Assembly: GCA_018343915.1 (NCBI GenBank)
Contig: JABRWF010000002.1
Span: 5,022,001-5,086,000, forward strand
Direction: 5' to 3'
Origin: Agroathelia rolfsii
Taxonomy: Eukaryota > Basidiomycota > Agaricomycetes > Amylocorticiales > Amylocorticiaceae
DNA length: 64,000 bases
Each line of letters opens with the position of its first letter. Position 1 is the stretch's first letter. Of the stretch, positions 56,011-64,000 are shown piece after piece. The translations under genes and the position numbers were made by a program. Below the pieces are notes generated by a model. The model was given only the letters and a program-made list of their open reading frames with translations, had not been told where the DNA came from and searched no databases.

Positions 56011-57063
56011 AGTTGCTCAGGCCCAAGCTTCGTTAATAGATGAGCATATATTTAATAAAGGTCTCTTACTCTTTGAGAATGAGATTGTAACTAAAGCAAG
56101 TGCCTGTATAGATATCAACCACAGATGGCTGTGCCTCCTTGAGCAACTGTGTCCCCTTATGCCAGTCTCCCCCTGTGCTGCGCTTTCCCTGGAGCCACTG
56201 TCCCTGTATGAGTGACTTTGGCCCCTTGAGTGAGTATGTCCTCCTAGGCCAGTCTCTTCCTACGTTGCACTTTTCCTAGAGCCACTATGCCCGGGTAAGC
56301 AATGATTCCCCATTGAGTGTGACGGTGCCAGTCTCCTCCCATGCCACACTTTTCCTTGAGCAACTACGCCTACGTAAGCAACTTTGGCCCTTTAAGTGAT
56401 CATGTCCCCCTATATCAGTCTCCCTCCATGCTGCGCTTTCCCTCAAGCTACTGTGCCTATGTAAGCAACTATACCCACTTGAGTGACTGTGTCCCCCCAC
56501 ACCACTCTCCCTATACCGCGCTTTCCCTTGAGCAATCATACCCCTTTGTACCACAGTCCTCCCCCTGTTATGGTCCTCCCTTGAGCAACTATATCCCGTC
56601 ACATTATATTCTTGAGTGTGAGCATTTACATAAGGCTTAGAGCCGTTGTAGGATATGTTCAGGGGCATTGGGGACAATGTTTGCATTGAGAGGCGTACAT
56701 TGCAACTAAAGGGAGTGCTTGCATAGATGGCAACTATAGATTGCCATTTTGGCTTAAGCTGCTATCTATTTCTTAGCTGCTATCTATTTTTGAGCCCTTG
56801 TCTGTTATTAAGCCACTCTCTTATTAAGTTGTTATTTTTTGTTTGTTGCAATGAGTTAACTTCAAAAAGCTTAATAAAGTTGTAAAAAGCATTAAAAACT
56901 ATATATGTAGAGTTGCTTAAAAAAACAAAAAATCTAAGTTTATTTTTAACAAGGAGATTCCAAGAGTCTACCCTTAGAAATGACCTAAAAGTTGCAAAAA
57001 TGTATAAAAAGTATAAAAAGTTGAAAGTTAAAAGTTGAAAAGTGCCATGTAATTTTGCTGATG

Positions 57064-57108
57064 AAAGTACTATTCATGGCAAAGTACCTATAGACAACAA
57101 AAGACTAC
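57064..57108. other. 45 bp of unassigned flank
   Basis: It lies between the right arm tip and a B LTR fragment. It does not continue the B LTR broken at 46385, so the large element did not simply insert there, or a rearrangement followed. Confidence 0.5.
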
Positions 57109-57178
57109 TATTATAACCATGCCATAGACACTATAGTATTTAATTATGTTTACCAAGTATATACCTAGTGTTAAGAGC
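57109..57178 (-). mobile_element. B-family LTR end fragment
   Basis: TATTATAACCATGCCATAGA onward matches the start of reversed B copies with an 11-bp internal gap. It is cut at cctag (57174-57178) by an A LTR. Confidence 0.65.
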
Positions 57179-57629
57179 ACATCTGTCTCTTGTCACTAAA
57201 ACTCAACCAGTGCCTATAAAAACCTCTATAAGGTACAAGGTAGCCTGTAAGGGCTGTTTTACTTCTCCCAAGGCCTAGGAAGTACAGGTGTACATGCCTT
57301 ATGCCTGGTCTTAACTATCACTTACTTTAGAGTGCTCTAGTCTCTAAGCTTTACTCCAAGTCTATAAGACTTTCAAGTGAGGGCTACTGTTGCAACACTA
57401 AAGGTCTTGTGTATGCTAATATAGGTGCAGGGTATCTTAACTGCAACAAGTCAAGGGCAAAGCCTTTTCTTGCTTGAGTACACTAAGTACTATGTAGGGT
57501 TTATGTTGTTATGGATGTAAATGGTTACTACAAGGGCTGGACCTATCTTATGTATATATACAAGGGTAGCACTAAGCACACCCTTACTATAAGCAGCACA
57601 AAGCATGCTTATAACCCTCTGGCATAGAG
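57179..57629 (-). mobile_element. A-family LTR, left part
   Basis: TGTTAAGAGC onward, 451 bp of an A LTR in minus orientation. It is interrupted at CATAGAG by a J LTR. The remaining half is not in the window. Confidence 0.8.
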
Positions 57630-58583
57630 TGTTATAAGTATATCTAGAATCTCCTAATCTTTCTTTATTTTCCTGTATTTTTTTTGTATTTTTACAATTT
57701 TTCTTGGACTTTCTATACATTATTTATTTATAATAGATAGCCTAGGACAATTGGTTATAAAGTACTTAGTTATATAACTGGCCATCATTGTACCTTTATA
57801 CCAGTACCTATTAGTAAATAGAGTCTAGACTTTTCTAGTTCCTTTTAAGTCTAGACTCTTGATTAATCAGCTGTTAAGTCTTAGATGGATGGAGATAGTA
57901 GAAAGGGAAGAGGTAGAGCAGAATAGAAGTAGAGATGGAGTGAACAGGAGTAGAGGTGGGAGAGTGGATAGGAAAGGAGAGGGATGACTAGACTTGGCCA
58001 AGACATATGCATCAGGCCCTTGCCTAGTTATAGTCTGGGACAGGAGTTAGACAGGAGAAGGGAAACTAAGTTGATTTCCAAACTGAGGTAGCTAGGTATA
58101 TGCTAGGTCAGTATAAATACTATAGTAGCAGGAGGATACTAAGAGGAATAGAAATAAAGTAAGATAGAGAGTGGGAAATAGAATATGGGGTGTAAATAGG
58201 CCAAAACTATCTATATAAATAAGAGTACCAGAATATATGGGGGAATGATGGGAAAACAGAATACGTGAGAAAAGGAAAAGACTCTAGGACTCTAATTAGG
58301 CACCAAGCAAGGGGTTACTGATTCTAATACCTAAATTATAGAGGATAGAGAGCAGAAGTTGGGAGCCAGAGAGGGATCTTTGGTTGTTGGATGATAGTAG
58401 ATAAGGGTAAGTAGAGATATATTGGAAATATCAGAGTGGAAACTACTTGTATATAGAGGGGGTTGTAATATTAGCTGATAATGCAATGATTATACTATCA
58501 TGCTTAGTCATCTATTTATACTATATTTAGCATTCCTTTCTATTTCTATCTCTATACATAGACTATTCTAGAAGTGTACAGAC
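57630..58583 (+). mobile_element. J-family LTR, 5' part, split by a G LTR
   Basis: TGTTATAAG...CAGAC; 350 bp of J after removing 57872-58475. It matches the reversed copy at 54521-55341 and is interrupted at 58584 by an A LTR. Its 3' half is missing. Confidence 0.75.
57872..58470 (-). mobile_element. G-family solo LTR in the J LTR
   Basis: 599 bp, TGTTAAGTC...GTTGTAATA, target tcagc (57867-57871) / ttagc (58471-58475, one transition). Decayed, CpG-poor. Confidence 0.88.
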
Positions 58584-59912
58584 TGTTACAAGTTGCTTGT
58601 TGTATTATAAATTTATTTAAGATTTTTCACTATTTTTCTGATTTTTCTCTATTTTTTGGTATATAATATGTATATTATATAAGCAGACATTATATAAGTA
58701 ATCTAATAACTAAGCAAGTCATGTGATTAGTCATTATGTGACTGACCATTATATGACTACTAATCATATAACTTATTATATATACAAAAAGTCTAGAACA
58801 TAAGTCCAAACCATAATAACATGATAGATTTATTATTGTCACAGGTCTATAGCAATAAACAATAATACTATAAATAATACTATAAATACTATGAACACTA
58901 TGAATAGTTCCTATGGAATTGTTAGTAAGCTTTAATCACTTCTCTAGCCTAATCTAAGGCTGGAAGTGACACTTTCAGGGTTTCTAACCCTAAGGTTAAC
59001 TATGGAATGGTGAACTATGACTTATAATAGCTTTAACTATGACTTAGACTTGCAGGAAAATAATACAGAGGCAAGGAAATATTCTCAGAGCTAGTAGTGA
59101 TTTGTGATGGGACTTTAGGCAAGGGCAAAGACAATAGAATTAACAAAAGAGATCTGTGAGATAGGGAACATCTCTTAGACCTTAAAGGTTTAAATACATA
59201 ATGGTATACTATTGTTCTCTAGATTGCTACACTCTCCTAGCTTCTAACCCTTACTAAATACTCCAATATAACTCCTAGGATCCTCCTTAATTGTTTTAGT
59301 GATTATCATAATGTGTTATGGTTTCTATGTAACTGTGATAGTGCCTGAAACATAGAAAATATAAAGTTATGCTCTTTTGTGTGACGTGACATGTGACATA
59401 TCACAAACAATACAACAGTGAAAGGGAGCAGAAATAATGATATACCTTCTTCTAAGCCTTGGACTTAGAACTAAGCTATGATCAAATAATAAACTATAGT
59501 TTGCTATAATATACTATGACTTATAAGTAATATACTATGAGATACTATGTATCATAGCCTCTATACTATGATTTGTAGCTTGATAATAATAATATTAAAT
59601 ACCTGAATAATTCCATGGTTATTCTGAGTATATACTAAAAGATCATGGGTGTATACTTGGTAAACCTGAATATATGCTTATTAAACATGAATAAATTCTA
59701 TAGTTTCTATAGCATGGTATAACTATAGTTGTGACAGTTATAATGTAATATTACACTATACTTAGCACCCCTGTGCACAGACCATATACCAGTGCACAAA
59801 CTAGGTAGAATTAGTATATAACCCTGTAGTGTCTCTACCTGAAGACCTCAGATTCATTCTCTTTATCTTTAGCTAAGCACAAGTAGTACTATATATTAAA
59901 GTAATAACTAAC
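58584..59912 (+). mobile_element. A-family LTR, 5' part, split by a B LTR
   Basis: TGTTACAAG onward. It contains TATATAA near 59815, start AGATTCATTCT near 59850, and ends inside the leader intron, where an F copy begins (59913). The rest of the LTR is absent. Confidence 0.83.
58837..59736 (+). mobile_element. B-family solo LTR
   Basis: 900 bp, TGTCACAGG...GTTGTGACA, target attat (58832-58836) / gttat (59737-59741, one transition). Confidence 0.9.
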
Positions 59913-60289
59913 TATTATGAGTAGGATATTTTTGCAGATTTTCCTGTTATTTCCTTGTAATATTCAAACCTATTTTTCTTTTGCTATAATATTTTCTTTT
60001 GTTTTTCTTATTTTTTTTATCAAATTACCCTTTAGGGTGTAGGCTATAGGCAGTACAGTGGTTACCTGATTGGCCCTTACGTGTTCCAAGCTGCACATCA
60101 CAGGAGTAATCTTAGGGCTGTATCTTTCCTCTTCACCATTATACACAGCCTAAGAAGTATAAACCTTCTTTTCCTGAATGATTCCTAATAGTTACTAGTA
60201 CTATTCTAGAAATAGAATTCTACATGGATGCCTAATGAAAGTTCTTCCCCTATATAGCCTTATTAATACTTCTAATTCTAGCTGCATAT

Positions 60290-61187
60290 TATCACAGGTC
60301 TATAACTATAAAATGTATCTATGACTATGACTGTGACTTGATATAAAGGGAGTGGTACAATGGACACTTAGGAGCGTGACTAATACTATCCCTGACTTAG
60401 GGATACAATGGCTATAGTAACTATGGTCTTAGAATAATGGAATATAATAGGAGGAGTCTAAATAGTAAGGGGTTAATACCCAATACTACTTAGACTTGTA
60501 AGGACAATAGAAACACTTAGCAAATATTATTTGAGGCTAGCAAGGACTTGGAGGAGGCTTTAGAAAGTGAGAAAACAATGATAGAATTGACAAAAGAGGT
60601 CTGTGAGATGGGGAACATCTCTTAGACCTTAGTAACTTAAATACATAATTGTATACTATTGTTCTCCTACTTTGGTACGCTTTTCTAGTTACTAATCCTT
60701 ACCAAATGATCCAATATCATTCCTAGGTTCTTCCTTGATTGTTTCAATGATTATCATGATGTATTGCAGTTCCTGTGTAACTGTGATAGTGCCTAAAGAT
60801 GGGGAATGCAAAGTTACGCTCTTTTGTGTGACGTGACACATGACATGTCACAACCAGCGCGACAGTGAAAAGGAGCGGAAATAATAATATACCTGTTTCT
60901 AAGCCTTGGGCTTAGAATTGAGCTTTGACCAAATAATAAACTATGGTTTACTGTGATATACTATGACTTATAGATAATATACTATGGATATATTATGTAT
61001 AATAGCCTCTACAGCATGATTTGTAGCTTGATAATAATAATAATAATAAATACTTGAGTGATTTCATGGTTATCTTGAGTGTATACTGAATAAACCTGGG
61101 TATATGCTTGGTAAACCTGAATATATGCTTGGTAGACATGATTAAATGCTATAGTGTCTATGGCATGGTATAACTATGGTTGTGACA
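60290..61187 (+). mobile_element. B-family LTR (left of an inverted pair)
   Basis: 898 bp, TATCACAGG...GTTGTGACA. Its flanks do not match each other (catat / gcatc) but match those of the opposed copy at 61321-62192 after inversion of the spacer. Confidence 0.9.
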
Positions 61188-61320
61188 GCATCTGTATAGA
61201 ACTCCATTTCTAGGATAGTTCTGATAACCATTAGGAATTGTTTAGGGATAGAAGGCTATGCTTCTAAGGCTGTATATAGTGATGAAAGAGAAGAAGTGCA
61301 GCCTCAAGATTACTTCTATG
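61188..61320 (-). other. 133-bp piece of F LTR inverted between two B LTRs
   Basis: Its reverse complement continues the F LTR: it matches 60108-60232 and 7505-7625 (AGTAATCTT... to ...ATACAGATGC), and the flipped end joins GATGCCTGGTGGAG at 62193 as in an uninterrupted F LTR. Confidence 0.88.
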
Positions 61321-62192
61321 TGTCACAACCTTAATAGTATCATACCATAGATACAATAGCATTTAATTATGTCTATCAAGCATATATTCAAGTTTACCAA
61401 GTATATACCCAGGTTTATTCAGCATACACTCAAGATAACCATGAAATCACTCAAGTATTTATTATTATTATTATCAAGCTACAAATTATGCTACAGAGGC
61501 TATGATATATAATATATCATCTATAAGTTATAGTTTATCACAGTAAACCATAGTTTATTATTTGGTCAAAGCTTAGTTCTAAGCCTTGGGCTTAGAAGCA
61601 GGTATATTACTATTTCCGCTCCTTTTCACTGTTGCGCTGGTTGTGACATGTCACGCGTCACGTCACACAAAAGAGCGTAACTTTGCATTCCCCATCTTCA
61701 GGCACTATCACAGTTACACAGGAACTGCCATACATCATGATAATCATTGGAACAATCAAGGAAGAACCTAGGAATAATATTGGATTATTTAGTAAGGATT
61801 AGTAACTAGAAAAGCGTACCAAAGTAGGAGAACAATAGTATACAATCATGTATTTAAGTTACTAAGGTCTAAGAGATGTTCCCCATCTCACAGACCTCTT
61901 TCGTCAATACTATCATTGTTATTCATTGTCCCAGGCTCTCTTTACGCCCCTAAGCCCCTATTGTAGTACTCTTATTGTCCCAAGTCATAGCCATAGTTAT
62001 TGTAGTTGCCAGAGTTATAGTACACTTTATTATAGTTAACCTTAGGGTTGGAAACCCTAGGAGCGTCACTACTAGCCTTGGATTAGGCTTTACAACCCAT
62101 TGTTTACTGCTAAGTATTTTTAATAGTCTTTTATATAGTAATCCTTCATAGTATTCATAGTGCTCATAGTTATAGTTTATAGACCTGTGACA
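61321..62192 (-). mobile_element. B-family LTR (right of an inverted pair)
   Basis: 872 bp, TGTCACAACC...CCTGTGACA. It is followed by gatgc (62193-62197), whose complement gcatc is found not at its own left side but at 61188-61192. It retains a CpG-rich cluster of TGACG/CGTCA motifs (61640-61670). Confidence 0.9.
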
Positions 62193-62335
62193 GATGCCTG
62201 GTGGAGTTAGGGTAAAAGTTCTTCCCCTGCATTGCTACACTTTATGCTTCTATCTCTGGCTGTGTACAGACCAATAAAGCTATGCACAGACCCTTAGTAG
62301 TAATATAAATAAAGTATGTAACTTGTCCTGAAGAG

Positions 62336-63028
62336 TGTCAGGGGTTGATCTTTTGAATTTTTCACTTCCTTTGATTTTTCATCATTTTATTTTATTTTGT
62401 GGATTAGTATTTTGCTTACTGTACTTGCAATTCTTCTTGGATCAAGATCTTACTTTTTAGGGTCTATTTGGTACTGTTCCTTTACCTTATTTTCTATTCT
62501 AATCTTCTTATCTCTTGGTTGATCTCCTTAGTTTTGCATTTTACTGTACATATCTTCATTTCTTCACTTTGTGGCTGATATGGCTGCACTTTCATGCTCC
62601 TCTTCAATGTTGAGACTCAGCTACTGTATAGTTCATGTACATACTTAAGGCTGGCTGTCCTAGAGAATGCCTCTCTAGTTCAGACCACTCTGTTCACCAC
62701 TCAGTGTTCTTTGCTCAATCCACTCTTTTACTTTCTTATAACTTAGTGATGATGATACTGGCTTACTCTGGTTTATGTTCTTTGTCTATGCACTCAGGAA
62801 AGGCTGTGGGCTCTAATAATCAGTGAGGGATAGGATATCCCAAAAGCCTGCTCTGTTAGGGGTACAGGTATGTAAAGTTCTATGATGATTGGCATTTATT
62901 AGCCCTTGCCAGGGGTATTCCCACTATGTTATATTTCTCAGTTTCCCACCACCTTCTCATTACTCCTTACCCCCCCCTTTTATGGTTATTTGGAGTGGTT
63001 GGTCATGGCTTCTAGCCATGCCCTGATA
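62336..63028 (+). mobile_element. H-family solo LTR in the F LTR
   Basis: 693 bp, TGTCAGGGG...GCCCTGATA, perfect target aagag on both sides (62331-62335, 63029-63033). No coding sequence; a 63-codon open frame at 62635 is not supported in the other copy. Confidence 0.9.
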
Positions 63029-63362
63029 AAGAGCTTAGCTTTGACCTCTTTACCTTTAGGCAAGTAATAGGTTTTATACTCCCTTTATGTAGATTGCTAA
63101 TAAATGCTTCACCTTTAGGGTTAACTTATAGGCCTAGGCCCCTTTTCCTAGCTCTCTCTCCCCCTTTCACTAAATAGGAGGCAGTGTAAATCCCCTTATA
63201 AGTAGTTAGTATATTTGTGTATGCACGTAAAATACTAGAGCCTAATCACACAAAAGATAAAAAAGTATCTATACAAAGTCCTCAATAGATAAAGAATCAC
63301 GTAGCTATAGGAACACTTTTGTGTAGATACTAGATATAAGGTTAAGAAGTCAACCCTTAACA

Positions 63363-63613
63363 AGTATGTACCTAGCTACCTTAGTTTGGAAATTAACTTA
63401 GTTCCCCTTCTCCTGTCTAACTCCTGCCCCAGACTACAACTAGATAAGGGCCTGATATATACATCTTGGCTAAATCTAGTCACCCCTCTCCTTGCCTACC
63501 CACTTGTTACTTTCCACCCACTCTTCTATCTCTACTCTCATTCACTTCATCTCTACTTCTGTTCCACTCTACCCCTTCCCATTCTACTACCTCTATCCAT
63601 CTAAGACTTAATA
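63363..63613 (+). mobile_element. G-family LTR, 3' part (sense orientation)
   Basis: It runs from AGTATGTACCTAGC to GACTTAATA, matching 44450-44620 plus 45227-45289. Its 5' part should precede the original left end of an F insertion but is absent, which fits recombination between two F copies. Confidence 0.82.
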
Positions 63614-64000
63614 TATATATAAATTGTTCATGTAACAATTTATATGGAAATTCTTCTATACTCTTAAGTGTTTTTCCTATAGAGTATCTTGTTAATTTTT
63701 TTTGTAGTTCAAAATTATTGTTTTGGTTGATGTATACACTAAGGACCTTTTTCTTGTCTATAATTAACTCTATGGTTTATCTATTCTTCCTTATAACCTA
63801 GTATCCTTTTGTTTTCTAGGATATTTGTTATGGTGAAATTAGACATTTTTGAGTATCTAGGATATACCTTACATCTGTAATATTGACATAATATATTCTC
63901 CTACTTGAGTCTATATGTTTCATTTTTACAGTTCCTAACCTTTTAATATGAAGTTTTGTTCCATTAGATAATACTTTTCCTGGGGGGAATAGCTTATAAT
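63614..64000 (-). pseudogene. Ty1/Copia pol fragment (protease to GAG-pre-integrase region)
   Basis: One reverse-strand frame with four stops reads from the right edge YKLFPPGKVLSNGTKLHIKR, then LGTVKMKHIDSSRRIYYVNI, TDVRYILDTQKCLISP-QIS, KTKGY, TIELIIDKKKVLSVYINQNN. This resembles the Copia segment between the protease and the integrase zinc finger (G.V.L...V.YVPD...NLIS...KGY.V). It runs off the window. It is the only Copia-like sequence seen. Confidence 0.6.

Larger units (their letters stand above)
46386..57063. mobile_element. 10.7-kb element with 1.7-kb inverted repeats (putative Plavaka-related transposon)
   Basis: The ends are CATCAGCAAAATTAC and GTAATTTTGCTGATG. The arms (46386-48115, 55342-57063) are inverted copies differing mainly by transitions. 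Inside are decayed genes including a Plavaka-like transposase (50240-53790). Degenerate repeats near the ends would fit transposase-binding subterminal repeats. I could not find a target duplication, so one transposition unit is an inference; an inverted duplication is the alternative. Confidence 0.55.
55342..57063 (-). repeat. Right inverted-repeat arm
   Basis: Mirror image of 46386-48115, differing mostly by transitions. Its inner end is interrupted by the J LTR. The mirrored degenerate array lies at about 56130-56560. Confidence 0.85.
59913..63362 (+). mobile_element. F-family LTR, recombinant, carrying two B LTRs and an H LTR
   Basis: It begins TATTATGAG (59913), ends CCCTTAACA (63362), and follows the sequence order of the 7313-8130 LTR (GC-AG leader intron near 63060-63117). 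The left flank is an A LTR (ctaac) and the right flank a G LTR (agtat), so the two ends come from different insertion sites. Insertions: B pair (60290-62192) and H (62336-63028). Confidence 0.82.

Noticed and set aside
46386..57063. Plain solo or paired LTR interpretation of the 1.7-kb repeats
   Set aside because: The copies are inverted, not direct, lack TG...CA ends with a 5-bp duplication, and enclose DNA-transposase fragments.

Overview
The window looks like a transposon graveyard from a basidiomycete fungus. A Rhizoctonia/Ceratobasidium-type agaricomycete fits best: the only host gene is a fungal NACHT-WD40-type (NWD) tail, the mobile elements are chromodomain Ty3/Gypsy retrotransposons plus a Plavaka-type DNA transposase, and introns are 57-65 nt with CTAAC/CTAAT branch sites. 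The genus is an inference. Apart from the WD40 gene end at the left edge (3-1323), essentially everything is mobile DNA.

Layout. I sorted repeats into LTR families by their ends and resolved nesting by 5-bp target-site duplications (TSDs). The families are A (about 918-973 bp), B (about 895-900), C (about 888), F (818), G (about 600), H (about 695) and J. A broken B LTR (1750-2236 plus 46218-46385) holds one minus-strand family-A element, 'alpha' (2237-46217, TSD taagg on both sides). Later insertions have spread alpha over 44 kb. They are: (i) a C LTR at 3785-13600 holding an A solo LTR (4621-13543), which holds the youngest full-length A element 'E' (4839-12838), whose gag holds an F solo LTR (7313-8130); (ii) element 'K' (14507-26889), a minus-strand Gypsy element with G-type LTRs; (iii) an A solo LTR with a nested G LTR (27775-29346); (iv) a B solo LTR (32463-33357); (v) a second full-length plus-strand A element 'beta' (33501-45612), itself holding A, C and G LTRs. 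Removing the insertions restores internal regions of 5275 nt (alpha), 5259 nt (beta) and 5295 nt (E).

46386-57063 is a large inverted-repeat structure with 1.7-kb arms. The arms carry Hsp70 fragments and an array of roughly 85-bp degenerate repeats, and they enclose decayed genes including a Plavaka-like transposase. 57109-63613 is another pile of LTRs, including a small inversion between two opposed B LTRs and a recombinant F copy. The right edge is a Ty1/Copia fragment.

How it works together. The A and G elements are built like Tf1/Sushi-type self-priming retrotransposons. A TATA box lies exactly 35 nt upstream of an 11-nt sequence beginning AG, and the complement of those 11 nt sits 2 nt inside the LTR/internal boundary. 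In families A, F and J the very short first exon is followed, inside the LTR, by a canonical intron bracketed by a direct repeat ending CTTCAG. Gag and pol are linked by a -1 slippery site (GGGTTTT directly before TAG), conserved in three copies. Old copies are riddled with C-to-T and G-to-A changes, often CG to TA, as expected from repeat-directed mutation or methylation-driven decay; the innermost elements keep their CpGs.
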